Positions 43,356 through 52,307 of a stretch of DNA of 64,000 nucleotides are shown in pieces. The stretch lies in assembly GCA_903847975.1 (NCBI GenBank), contig CAINFC010000006.1, positions 124,001 to 188,000 of the forward strand, read 5' to 3'. The DNA is from an uncultured Acidobacteriota bacterium. GTDB lineage: Bacteria > Acidobacteriota > UBA6911 > CAINFC01. Both the position numbers and the translations under genes were made by a program. The first letter of the stretch is position 1; each line of letters begins with the position of its first letter. The notes below the pieces were generated by a model that did no database searches, was not told the origin of the DNA, and worked only from the letters and a program-made list of their open reading frames with translations.

Positions 43356-46199
43356 ATGGCCCAATCTACCTATAAAGTCAGAACCGGTTTTCTGCTCTCC
43401 TTGATTATACTCTTTACCGCCTTCCCTTTAGCGGGACAGGACAGCTGGGCACCGGTTAAACTGCCTTCCGGGAAAATATTGCTGGAACCTCCGGCAGGTC
43501 AATTAATTGGAGCGCTGAATGCCTTCCCGATCAACTCGGCCCTCAGCCGGGATGGCCGGTTTATTGCTTTTCTCAATAACGGTTTCGGGCATTCCTCCTC
43601 CGGCTTCCGAAAATCGGTAGCGCTTTATGACCGCATGACGGGACAGATCGCCGATATTGCGGAACCCGGTACGGGCCTTTATTTTAACGGTCGCGCCAAC
43701 ATCTGCACCCCATTTTACGGAATTGCCTTCAGCAGCGACGGCAAAAAGCTCTATGTCTCCCTGGCCTCCACTCTGAAGGATCCCAAGCTCGGGGACCGCA
43801 CCCAAAATGGAATCAGAATCCATCGCCTGCAGCAGGATCGGGGCATGGTGCCGGAAGGCGTCATCCCGATCCCTCCCTCGGATGTGGTCCTGCCCCCTTC
43901 CTATGCCAGAAACAATCCGGCTCCCACACCCAGCGGGCTGGCTGTCCGGCCGGACCCCAGCCAGCCGGGAGAAGACCTCGTATACGCGGCGCTGACCCTC
44001 AGTGATACGGTCGTCGAGTTGAGTACCAAAAGCAAAAAGGTGGTGCGCACCTTTTCCGTTCATCAGCCTCATCATCCGGCGATACCAGCCGAGTATCCCT
44101 ATGCCGTCGCACTTTCTCCCGACTACCGGTCTCTTTTTGTAACTCTGTATAACGGTTCGGCGGTGGCCCAGGTGGATCTGTCCACCGCCAAGGTTCAGTT
44201 TATTCCCGTAGGTACCCAGATCCCCGGAGGTTCCATGCCCAGCAGCCATCCCAGCCACCTGGTCATGCATCCTTCCGGCAAGTTTGTTTTCGTTGCCGTG
44301 GAAAACAGCGACCAGCTGACCGTTATTGGCTCCGATCCCCAGGCAGGCGATTTTCTTAAGGTGGTTAACAACATCGACCTGCGGCCCGAACCCATGAGAC
44401 AGAAGAAAATATTAGGAGCCGGCCCCAACCACCTGGCTTTTTCCGCCGACGGAAAATGGTTGTCCGTTTCGGCCGGACTTTTAAATGCGGTTGCCCTTTT
44501 GAAAATCGAGGATCGGGCAGCGGGCGGTCTTTCTGCAGAGCTGCAGGGCTATCTGCCCACCCTCTGGTATCCGCATACGGTCGATTTTTCTCCGGACGGG
44601 ACAGAGCTCTACATTACCAGCGGAAAAGGGAAAGGGACTGGAACCAACAAACCCATCCGCCCCATGGTCCCTGGCCAGAATCCCGGCCTGTACGCTCCGA
44701 CTCTGCTGCGCGGATCCCTGCGTGTAATTCGCATGGAGGAAGCGCTCCGGAAGATAGGCGTATTCACGCAAGCCGTTCTGCGCAACAACCAGCTGGACGC
44801 CTCCACCAAAAAGGCGGAAAGCGAGGCACTGGCATTCAATCCGATCAAGCACGTCATCTATGTGATCAAGGAGAACCGTACCTATGACCAGGTATTCGGA
44901 GACCTGGAAGGTTCGGACGCCGACCAGACCTGCCTCTACTTCGGGGAGCCCTTCACTCCCAATCATCACCGCCTGGCGCGCGAATTCGGAGTTTATGATA
45001 ACTTCCATGTCAGCGCCGAAGTAAGCTTTAACGGACACACCTGGACGACGGCCGGAATCAACAGCGGATGGAATGAGCAGCAGTGGCAGATCAACTATTC
45101 CACCGGAAATTTCACTTACGATTCCGAGGGCCGAAACAACGAAATTGTTCCGCTGTATCACGATCAAAGCGATGTGGACACGCCTCAGAGCGGTTACATC
45201 TGGGACTCGATCCTCCTGGCGGGAAAAACCCTGGGCATGTTTGGAGAGTTTTGCGATAATCCGCCCAACCCGCTGCGGATCCTTAGAAAAGGGGATCCTT
45301 TCCCGGATTATATGATCCACCCCAAAATCGGCAGAACCAGTTCTTTCTCCTGGGAAGTCCCGGTGTATGCGGAAATAGGCGTCGACGGACAAAGGAAAGG
45401 AGGAATTATACCCAACAAAAAGGCCTTCGATCAGGCCTATCAGCCCCTGTATCCAGGATGGGATCTGCTGTTTCCGGACGTATTGCGCTTCCGGATCTGG
45501 CAGAGGGATTTCGAGAAAATAGCCGATAAGCAGAAGAAGACCGGGGAAGATTCCATGCCCGCTCTTTCCATCGTCCGACTGGGCAACAATCATACCCGCG
45601 GCGTTCAGCCGGGAGGGCCGACTCCCGATGCCAGCGTTGCCGACAACGATTTAGCCCTGGGGTGGCTGGTGGAGAGCATTTCCGGGAACGATTATTACTG
45701 GTCGAATACAGCCATTATCGTTCTGGAAGATGACGCCCAGGCAGGGTGCGACCATGTCGATTCCCATCGAAGCCCCATGCTGTTTATAAGCAAATACAAT
45801 ACCGGCTCAGCGGCGCGCTCCCACCAGGATTCGCGGTTCCTGACCACCGCCAGCTGTATTCGCACGATTGAGGCCCTTCTGGGCATCCCTCCCAACAACC
45901 TGATGACCGCCACCGCCCCTCTGCTGTTCGAGAGCCTCTCTTCCAGGCCCGATTCGTGGCATAAGCCATATGTCGCCGACACCCGCAATCTGGACAACGG
46001 ATTGATCTTCACCGAAGCGGACGGGGCCATTCGCAAAAACAAGGTCCTTCAGGAAATGGCCAGGATCAGCGCCAGGCTGGAAATGGACGAGGCGGACGAG
46101 GCCGATGCCAATGCCCTGAACTACGTCCTGGAAAGGTGGGTGGAAAGCCAGGGGCGTCTGACCTGCTGCTCCGCATCGGAGGGCAGGGTTCGGGATTAG
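43356..46199 (+). CDS. Secreted beta-propeller/phosphoesterase fusion
   Basis: A 947-residue protein. The ATG at 43356 follows GGAGG and AAACG; the frame is also open from a GTG at 43344. A signal peptide (residues 1-27) precedes a YncE-like propeller (about 35-450; L-S-R-D-G-R-F-I-A-F, F-S-P-D-G-T-E-L-Y-I-T-S). Residues about 500-900 are a phosphoesterase-family domain opening with I-Y-V-I-K-E-N-R-T-Y-D-Q-V-F-G-D and containing F-N-G-H-T-W-T and E-D-D-A-Q-A-G-C-D-H-V-D-S-H-R. Such fusions are common in Acidobacteriota. It probably cleaves phosphodiesters outside the cytoplasm; the substrate is unknown. It is monocistronic and converges with the Lol-like operon. Confidence 0.85.
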   Translation: MAQSTYKVRTGFLLSLIILFTAFPLAGQDSWAPVKLPSGKILLEPPAGQLIGALNAFPINSALSRDGRFIAFLNNGFGHSSSGFRKSVALYDRMTGQIADIAEPGTGLYFNGRANICTPFYGIAFSSDGKKLYVSLASTLKDPKLGDRTQNGIRIHRLQQDRGMVPEGVIPIPPSDVVLPPSYARNNPAPTPSGLAVRPDPSQPGEDLVYAALTLSDTVVELSTKSKKVVRTFSVHQPHHPAIPAEYPYAVALSPDYRSLFVTLYNGSAVAQVDLSTAKVQFIPVGTQIPGGSMPSSHPSHLVMHPSGKFVFVAVENSDQLTVIGSDPQAGDFLKVVNNIDLRPEPMRQKKILGAGPNHLAFSADGKWLSVSAGLLNAVALLKIEDRAAGGLSAELQGYLPTLWYPHTVDFSPDGTELYITSGKGKGTGTNKPIRPMVPGQNPGLYAPTLLRGSLRVIRMEEALRKIGVFTQAVLRNNQLDASTKKAESEALAFNPIKHVIYVIKENRTYDQVFGDLEGSDADQTCLYFGEPFTPNHHRLAREFGVYDNFHVSAEVSFNGHTWTTAGINSGWNEQQWQINYSTGNFTYDSEGRNNEIVPLYHDQSDVDTPQSGYIWDSILLAGKTLGMFGEFCDNPPNPLRILRKGDPFPDYMIHPKIGRTSSFSWEVPVYAEIGVDGQRKGGIIPNKKAFDQAYQPLYPGWDLLFPDVLRFRIWQRDFEKIADKQKKTGEDSMPALSIVRLGNNHTRGVQPGGPTPDASVADNDLALGWLVESISGNDYYWSNTAIIVLEDDAQAGCDHVDSHRSPMLFISKYNTGSAARSHQDSRFLTTASCIRTIEALLGIPPNNLMTATAPLLFESLSSRPDSWHKPYVADTRNLDNGLIFTEADGAIRKNKVLQEMARISARLEMDEADEADANALNYVLERWVESQGRLTCCSASEGRVRD

Positions 46200-46202
46200 A
46201 TT

Positions 46203-46925
46203 TTAATCTTCCTGGCTGACGACCTCCACATCCGCCGGCAGACGCAGGCTGAATGTGGAATCGGGTAGGGGTGCATTGATCTTCATGTTGGTGAACCGGG
46301 TCAGCAGGTAATCCTCATTCAGCTCCTGCAGCTTGGACTGAATGGGAAGCCAGCTCTGTTCATCCATCCAAAGGATGATCACCGTGAGAAAAGCGGCCGT
46401 TTTCTCCGATTTGGGCCGCATCTCGATGACGGAGGTCCTGGTTCCGTCCAGCTCCTCATGCTTGAGGAATTTGATAAAAAAGTTATCCCTCAGCTTCTGG
46501 CGTGACTGGCCAATGCCAATGGCCATAAATTCGGCTTTGTCCTTGTGCTGGCCCAGGGCGAGTTTCTGCGCCTGCTTGATTTTGGGGTGGTAAAGCAGCC
46601 CCTGATCCTTATTGATAATGGCGATGGTATGGTTCGGCGACTGGATCTCTTTTCGGATCATAGCAGAAGCGTCTCCGCCACGGGCATAATAAAACATACC
46701 CTTTTCTTCGGTGTCAAACTCCTGCAAAACATTGATGTACTTCTTTTGGGACAGCTGGGCGCTGAAGGATTTAATCCGGGCCCCGTTTTCTTCCATTTTC
46801 TGCAGAACGGTGTCGAGTTCGGCGGTATTGGCCGGCCCCTGAGCGCCGACGGCTGCCGTCAGCAGCAGAAAGAGCAGAACCGTAGGGAAGCTGCAATGGA
46901 TTGTCTTACTTGCGGACCGTCTCAT
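46203..46925 (-). CDS. LolA-like outer-membrane lipoprotein carrier
   Basis: A 240-residue protein with a signal peptide (residues 1-29, ending VGAQ) and AGGAG seven bases before the ATG. The pattern of the LolA fold is visible: an N-terminal helix (L-D-T-V-L-Q-K-M-E-E), then S-A-Q-L-S-Q-K, G-M-F-Y-Y, I-I-N-K-D-Q-G-L-L-Y-H-P, and later strands with I-I-L-W-M-D-E-Q-S-W-L-P. It is the last gene of a five-gene leftward operon with a LolD-like ATPase, a permease and a LolB-like lipoprotein. It would ferry lipoproteins across the periplasm. Confidence 0.75.
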   Translation of the reverse strand: MRRSASKTIHCSFPTVLLFLLLTAAVGAQGPANTAELDTVLQKMEENGARIKSFSAQLSQKKYINVLQEFDTEEKGMFYYARGGDASAMIRKEIQSPNHTIAIINKDQGLLYHPKIKQAQKLALGQHKDKAEFMAIGIGQSRQKLRDNFFIKFLKHEELDGTRTSVIEMRPKSEKTAAFLTVIILWMDEQSWLPIQSKLQELNEDYLLTRFTNMKINAPLPDSTFSLRLPADVEVVSQED

Positions 46926-46928
46926 TCT

Positions 46929-47189
46929 TTACTCCTGGGTTTGAATTCTGGGACCCTGCTCCGTGCCGGGGGAGGGGGCAACCGCTGACTTGCCCTCCGG
47001 TGCGGGAGCAGGAAAGGAAGCGGCGGCCGGCAACTGCTTGGGGTGGAACTTTCGATTCTCCTTAAAGAAAGCGGGAGGAGTCAGAAAAATAAATCCCAAA
47101 ATCAGGGCGCACATCAGGTCATACTGCCAGGTGCCGCGTCCATAAGTCCAAAGCAGAATGTTCTTGAGGATCCGGATGAATCGGCTCAT
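46929..47189 (-). CDS. Small single-pass membrane protein in Lol-like operon
   Basis: An 86-residue protein with one hydrophobic segment (about residues 24-40, D-L-M-C-A-L-I-L-G-F-I-F-L) after a basic, aromatic N-terminus, then a Pro/Ala-rich tail. The family is not recognised. It sits between the LolD-like ATPase gene (two bases apart) and the LolA-like gene (three bases apart). The tight placement suggests a component or modulator of the same transport system. Confidence 0.7.
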   Translation of the reverse strand: MSRFIRILKNILLWTYGRGTWQYDLMCALILGFIFLTPPAFFKENRKFHPKQLPAAASFPAPAPEGKSAVAPSPGTEQGPRIQTQE

Positions 47190-47191
47190 GG

Positions 47192-47941
47192 TTAAAAGAT
47201 ACCGTCCATTTCGGCTTCATGGTAAAAGCCGGCATTGTTGCTGATGATTTGACCATCCCGCATCTCGATGATCCTCTGGGCGGTATGAGCCGCTTCGGGA
47301 TCATGCGTAATCATCACGATGGTTTGCTTCAGGTGATGGTTGGTTTCGCGCAGCAGCCGCAGCACCACCTTGGAGTTGGTGGAATCCAGGCTTCCCGTCG
47401 GCTCGTCGGCCAGAATGATGGACGGCTTGTTGAGCACGGCGCGGGCAATGGCCACTCGCTGCTGCTCCCCCCCGGAGAGTTCAATGGGACGCTGGTCCAT
47501 CCGGTCCTGTATGCCCAGCAGACGAAGAATTTCCTCGGTCTCCTTTTCGTCGAGATATCCGTTCCCATGAATGCGCTTGGCCAGAGCCAGGTTGCCGGCT
47601 GCGGTCAGAGTGGGCAGCAGGTTGAATCGCTGGAATATGTAGCCGATCTTTTTGCGCCGGATCTCGGTTCGCTCGCGATCCTTGAGCTTGACGATGTTCA
47701 TCCCATCGATGAAAATATCGCCGCTGCTGGGCTTGAGCAGTCCCCCCAGAAGGTGAAGCAGAGTGGATTTCCCGCATCCGGACGGCCCCATGATGGCCAC
47801 AAACTCACCCTCATGGACGGTTAATTCGATGTCCCGCAAGGCATGGACAGCCAGTTTCCCATGCCGGTAAACCATATTCAGACCGGCGGTCTGCAGCACC
47901 ACCTGCGAAGCCACGGAGTGTCCTGGGGAATCGTTATTCAT
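47192..47941 (-). CDS. LolD/MacB-type ABC transporter ATP-binding protein
   Basis: A 249-residue ATPase. The ATG at 47941 overlaps the permease stop by eight bases; a TTG at 47956 is possible. It has Walker [10 protein letters not shown], signature L-S-G-G-E-Q-Q-R, Walker B I-I-L-A-D-E-P-T and the H-loop histidine (M-I-T-H-D). The MacB/LolD-type D-E-P-T-G-S-L-D is present. It powers the permease encoded immediately upstream in the operon. Confidence 0.93.
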   Translation of the reverse strand: MNNDSPGHSVASQVVLQTAGLNMVYRHGKLAVHALRDIELTVHEGEFVAIMGPSGCGKSTLLHLLGGLLKPSSGDIFIDGMNIVKLKDRERTEIRRKKIGYIFQRFNLLPTLTAAGNLALAKRIHGNGYLDEKETEEILRLLGIQDRMDQRPIELSGGEQQRVAIARAVLNKPSIILADEPTGSLDSTNSKVVLRLLRETNHHLKQTIVMITHDPEAAHTAQRIIEMRDGQIISNNAGFYHEAEMDGIF

Positions 47942-49028
47942 AGCTGAGTGCCACAACCGGATCCTGGCTGGCGGCCTTGAAGGCCGGGTAAAGAGAGCCC
48001 AGCGTCCCGCCGAGCAGAGCCAGAAAGCAGGCTTTGAAATGCCAGTCGAAAGGTATATCGATGAGCATGGACGGAAATTTGATGCGGATGATCTGTATAA
48101 TCACGTAGGTTCCAATGATCCCGGCAATGCAGCCCAGGGAAGAAAGCAAAACACTTTCCTTCAGAATGGTGGACAGAATAAAGCTCTTCGGGGCCCCCAT
48201 CGCCTTCAGGATTCCGATTTCGCGGGTTCGCTCGAAAATGCTGGTGTACATCGCCAGCAGAATCACCAGGAAGCTGACGAAAACGGAAATGGCGATGATG
48301 GTGTAGGTGAATTCCCTCAGAAACGGCGTATTTTCCGCCATCAGGTCCTGCACATCGGAGGCCTTGACGATATTGTAACCTTTGTATTCCCGCTTCATCT
48401 GCTCATAAACGGCCGGAATCCGTCCGGCTTCCTGGCACTTCACCAGGATCATGGAGGCCTTGTCGGCAGCGCCGGTCAGGCTCTGCATCGTAGAGAGGGG
48501 TATAAATACCCGGACCACGGCAATCCCGCTCTGACAGATGCCCACGATCTTGAAATCCCTGGCCAGAATCTTGATGGTATCGCCTATATTGAGATGATTG
48601 GAGCGCGCAAAAAGGTCATCGATAATCGCTTCATATTCGCCTTGAAAGGGGCGGCCGGAAAGAATATGAAGTCGGCCCGGAAAGTTGTTGAAGCTTTCCC
48701 ATTCGATGCCGAAAGTGAGACCGAAACGCCCCACGCTGAAATTGACCAGAACCGGCGTCAGGTAAGTTACTCCCGGAATCTCCTTAAAGCGGTTGATCAG
48801 CTTGATCGGAAGGGTGCCGGTATTGAAGGCGAAAAACAGCGAAGCGCCGGACGGCTGAAAGAGAATATCCGCGCCGGTATTTTGGGTGCGTCGGGCGGCA
48901 TCGTTCAGCAGGCCATGTGACAGCCCGGTGAGCACCAGAATCAGAATCACAGCCATGGCCACGGCACTCATCGAGACGATGGTTCGAGTGGGTCGCTGCA
49001 GCAGGTTGGCGATCAGCATTCTTTTCAT
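47934..49028 (-). CDS. FtsX/MacB-family ABC transporter permease (LolCE-like)
   Basis: A 364-residue permease with one N-terminal membrane helix (residues 16-38), a large periplasmic MacB-type domain (about 40-235) and three C-terminal helices. The mechanotransmission-type motif [12 protein letters not shown] is present. The 1+3 helix layout is that of LolC/LolE/MacB. With one permease gene rather than two, the complex would be a homodimer. Neighbours are the LolD-like ATPase and a LolB-like lipoprotein gene five bases upstream, which favours lipoprotein release from the inner membrane over efflux. Confidence 0.85.
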   Translation of the reverse strand: MKRMLIANLLQRPTRTIVSMSAVAMAVILILVLTGLSHGLLNDAARRTQNTGADILFQPSGASLFFAFNTGTLPIKLINRFKEIPGVTYLTPVLVNFSVGRFGLTFGIEWESFNNFPGRLHILSGRPFQGEYEAIIDDLFARSNHLNIGDTIKILARDFKIVGICQSGIAVVRVFIPLSTMQSLTGAADKASMILVKCQEAGRIPAVYEQMKREYKGYNIVKASDVQDLMAENTPFLREFTYTIIAISVFVSFLVILLAMYTSIFERTREIGILKAMGAPKSFILSTILKESVLLSSLGCIAGIIGTYVIIQIIRIKFPSMLIDIPFDWHFKACFLALLGGTLGSLYPAFKAASQDPVVALSYE

Positions 49029-49033
49029 AAATT

Positions 49034-49993
49034 TTACGGCCGGGAAGGAATCCTCTTGGAAAGGTCGACAAGCTCCGCAGTCGGTATCATATTCAGCTGA
49101 AACGATTTTTCCTGAAGTGAAGCATTGATTTTAACACGGTCCAGCAGAAGTGTCATACTGTAATGCTCCTGAAAACGCTGCAGGTCGATTTTTTGCGGAA
49201 TGCTGATCCCGTTGATATCCTGATAGTTGCTGTAGTTGATCTCGGCCTGCAGCTTGCCGTCTTCGCTGTAAAATTTCTCCTTGGTGACCTGCAGGTCGAA
49301 CCTTTCCAGCCAGATTCTGCGGACCAGCTGAAGGGATTCACGGCGGTCCTGCGAGAAGGTGGCCACTCCGACCACATAATAGCGGGCCGAGGTTGTCGAC
49401 TCCTCTTCCAGGAAAAACTTCATGTCCTCATTTTCCAGCGGCCGGTTGAACAAGAGCGCCGGAAAAAAATGGTGGGGCCTCAGGTTCACCAGAGGATTTT
49501 CCATCTCCTTATTCGACATCACGGCCTGATCCCTTTCGAATTTTGGAAGCACGGCCGGTCCGACGAAAAACTTGTTCTTGCTGGGAATCCACATCCGGAT
49601 TTGCTGGGCATCACATACCAGGTCCGCCAGCGAGGATTTGGTTACCGGGTTTTGCAGGGTAATACGAAGCTGGTTGGGCTTCTGAGCGAGAATATAGCCC
49701 GGGATGCCCATATATTTTTCGATCTTCCCATAATCCTCATCCCCGCCTACAAAATAGGCTTTCATCGAGGAAACCTGCAATGACTTTACAGAATCCGCCT
49801 TTTGATTCAGAAGGCTGATGATCTGTTCCTGCGTAAGAACTTTGGCTTTCTTGACACGGAATGGGGCCTGGATTACCTTGGTTGTTTTCAGGCAGGAGGG
49901 GGAGGCGGCAGCCAGAAAAAACAGCACTACCCAGGGCAGCCAGCCGGCCCGGCGCCGGCATCGCCGGTCTGTTCGACAGTCTCGCGTTCGCAT
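49034..49993 (-). CDS. LolB/LolA-fold-like lipoprotein (DUF4292-like)
   Basis: A 319-residue protein. A basic N-terminus and hydrophobic segment end at a plausible but weak lipobox (A-S-P-S-C, Cys34), followed by a long beta-rich region of LolB/LolA-like pattern (I-P-G-Y-I-L-A-Q-K-P-N-Q-L-R-I-T, I-R-M-W-I-P-S-K-N-K-F-F-V-G, I-N-Y-S-N-Y-Q-D-I-N-G-I-S-I-P). It is the first gene of the operon. LolB is the outer-membrane acceptor in proteobacteria; many other phyla lack a recognisable one, so this is a candidate functional equivalent. The lipidation call is inference. Confidence 0.65.
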   Translation of the reverse strand: MRTRDCRTDRRCRRRAGWLPWVVLFFLAAASPSCLKTTKVIQAPFRVKKAKVLTQEQIISLLNQKADSVKSLQVSSMKAYFVGGDEDYGKIEKYMGIPGYILAQKPNQLRITLQNPVTKSSLADLVCDAQQIRMWIPSKNKFFVGPAVLPKFERDQAVMSNKEMENPLVNLRPHHFFPALLFNRPLENEDMKFFLEEESTTSARYYVVGVATFSQDRRESLQLVRRIWLERFDLQVTKEKFYSEDGKLQAEINYSNYQDINGISIPQKIDLQRFQEHYSMTLLLDRVKINASLQEKSFQLNMIPTAELVDLSKRIPSRP

Positions 49994-50206
49994 TCTCGTA
50001 TAAAAAAAACGATCCAGTGCGTTCTTCCTGTAGCCGGGATCGAAATTTCAAAATCTCTAATTGATAAAAAAGGGTTGAATGTATCACTGAAAGGGGTGAA
50101 AAGTCAAGAAGGATTGGGTCCGATATTTCCTTATAAATCTTTAAGATATCGCCTCAAAGAGCGACGGAAAGAACAGCTTCCGCCCCCTTCGGCGCGACCC
50201 TGGCTC

Positions 50207-52222
50207 TCAGTCGCGGGGCAGCCAGACGGACATCTCCGCGGCTCCACGGTTGCCCCAGGCAAAATACGGAATCAAAGTGGTTCGGGGCGGTAGAGCTGCT
50301 TTCACGGGCTTTCCCTCTTCCCGGGCCGGATAATAGAGAGGCATGTCCCGGTGTCCCGGCTGGACCGCCCGGAAGGGCACCTGCAGCAGCAGTGTGCCGC
50401 CCCACAGTTCCGGATCCCACCGTGTCTGGTATCTGGTCTGAGGCAGAATCCCGGTCTGGAGGCGAAGGTCCACCGGCGATGGCTGACCGGGCTCTACCGG
50501 CTCATAGCAGTAGAGAATCGGTCCACGAAACACCGCCAGACGATTCAGGTTTTCCGCTGCGGCGGGATTGCATTGTATCAGCCGGATAGGCATGTCCAGA
50601 ACCAGTTCGACGCGATCGCCAGGCTGCCACGCCCGGTCCAGCATAAAATACTGTCCTACCTCCGCGCCCTTGACCGGGACCGGCAGAGACTTGCCCCCAT
50701 TCAACCGGTAATGGGCCGTTTCACACCAACCGGGAATCCGCAAGTGCAGCGAAAAAGAGGTCGCCTTCCGGGGTTTTACAACCAGGGCAATATTCCCATC
50801 CCACGGATACCTGGTTTCCATTTGCACTTGCAGGGGTGTCCCGTTTTCCAGCTTCCAATCCAGCTCCAGGTTCTGATATTGATGGACCCACAATCCACTT
50901 TTGGAAGTGGACAAAAAATATCCGGGAAGGGAGGCCAGGGTGCGCTGGATGTTCGGAGGGCAGCAGGTGGTGGAGTACCAGTTCCGCCGGGATAAATTTC
51001 CAGAGGAGGCCAGCGGATTCCGATAGAAATAGGCGTCCCCGCTCCAGGAAACCCCGGGCAGAATGGCATTGTACAGAGTGCGTTCGCAGAGATCGGCAAA
51101 CCGGGCTTCCGCTGTGATTTGCAGCATTCTCCAGTTCCACATCATGTTTCCGATGGCCGCGCAGGTTTCGGTATAGGCCCGCTCGTTGGGCAGTTCGTAG
51201 GCATCGCCGATCGCTTCCCCCGACTCACGCGATCCCAACCCTCCGGTCAGATACAACTTCCCGCGAACCATGTCGCTCCACATGGTTTCCAGAATATTTA
51301 ATAGGGATTCCTGCCCGGATTCCAGATAGTAGTCCGCAGCGCCGCAAAGAGCATAGGTGGCCCGAACCGAGTGCCCTTCCAGGATTTTGCGCCGGGTGAT
51401 CGGCATAAGGCTGAAGGCGTAGGCGATGTCCCTGGCGCTGAGCTTGAATTCGGGCTTTTCGGCATTCAGGAGATAATCGGCGAATGCCAGGTAGCGGCGT
51501 TCTCCGGTGGTACGGAACAGCTCCACCATCGCCATCTCCAGTTCGGGATGGCCTGTAAATGCGGCTTTGCGGCCCGGTCCCAGCGTGGCGACCACATAGT
51601 CCGCATATCTCCTCCCCACCTGCAGGAGGTCGTCTTTGCCCGTGGCCCGGGACTTGGCAATGCCCGCCTGCAAAAGATGGCCCAGGCAGTAGAGCTCATG
51701 CCCGTGTTGAAAATTGGTAAACCGGTCCTGAGCCCTTTCCAGAGAATAGTAGCTGTTCAGGTAGCCATCCGGACCCTGCGCCGCTCCCAGCTCTTCGGTC
51801 AGGCGGTCCAGGAGGGCCTGGAGCTCCGGATCGGCTCCGGATGCCAGGACCCAGGCGGCCGCTTCCATCCACTTATATAAATCCGAATCGGTATATAAGG
51901 GACCGCGGCGGGGACCTTCCTTCCTACCGGACAGGCGCCGGAAGTTGTCGACGATACCGTTTTCTTCCAGCAGCTGGTACAAAGAGGGAATGCTCTTTTT
52001 CCGGTTGATTTCCATGCGGTCCTTCCAGAAGCCCGGCCCGATTCGCACGGCCGAAACCGGGACCGTATGCAGCCTGGCCTTGGGGCTGTCGGAGATAGAA
52101 ATGACCCCCCGGGCTTCCCCTCGGGAATCCGTCGGTTGCCCGTATGCCGGCAAAGACAACAGGAAAATCAAAAGGACGGTAGGACCGGAGCCGGTCCACA
52201 TCAAGCGAACGTCGCGAATCAT
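50207..52222 (-). CDS. Secreted GH127 glycosidase (beta-L-arabinofuranosidase type)
   Basis: A 671-residue enzyme; the ATG at 52222 has GGAGAG eight bases upstream and opens a signal peptide (residues 1-29, ending AYGQ). The (alpha/alpha)6 barrel shows the family metal/nucleophile ligands: E-T-C in N-E-R-A-Y-T-E-T-C and the Cys pair in S-T-T-C-C-P-P-N. L-T-G-G-L-G-S-R is present. GH127 removes terminal beta-L-arabinofuranose from plant or glycoprotein glycans. It sits 85 bases after a tandem ThuA gene. The exact linkage is not readable from sequence. Confidence 0.88.
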   Translation of the reverse strand: MIRDVRLMWTGSGPTVLLIFLLSLPAYGQPTDSRGEARGVISISDSPKARLHTVPVSAVRIGPGFWKDRMEINRKKSIPSLYQLLEENGIVDNFRRLSGRKEGPRRGPLYTDSDLYKWMEAAAWVLASGADPELQALLDRLTEELGAAQGPDGYLNSYYSLERAQDRFTNFQHGHELYCLGHLLQAGIAKSRATGKDDLLQVGRRYADYVVATLGPGRKAAFTGHPELEMAMVELFRTTGERRYLAFADYLLNAEKPEFKLSARDIAYAFSLMPITRRKILEGHSVRATYALCGAADYYLESGQESLLNILETMWSDMVRGKLYLTGGLGSRESGEAIGDAYELPNERAYTETCAAIGNMMWNWRMLQITAEARFADLCERTLYNAILPGVSWSGDAYFYRNPLASSGNLSRRNWYSTTCCPPNIQRTLASLPGYFLSTSKSGLWVHQYQNLELDWKLENGTPLQVQMETRYPWDGNIALVVKPRKATSFSLHLRIPGWCETAHYRLNGGKSLPVPVKGAEVGQYFMLDRAWQPGDRVELVLDMPIRLIQCNPAAAENLNRLAVFRGPILYCYEPVEPGQPSPVDLRLQTGILPQTRYQTRWDPELWGGTLLLQVPFRAVQPGHRDMPLYYPAREEGKPVKAALPPRTTLIPYFAWGNRGAAEMSVWLPRD

Positions 52223-52307
52223 CGAATTTCTCTCCGAAACAAATAGCATGCGGGTCAATAAGGCTGGCAGGAGCCGACCTGAGAACCGGCGTAAGAAACG
52301 CCGAGGC

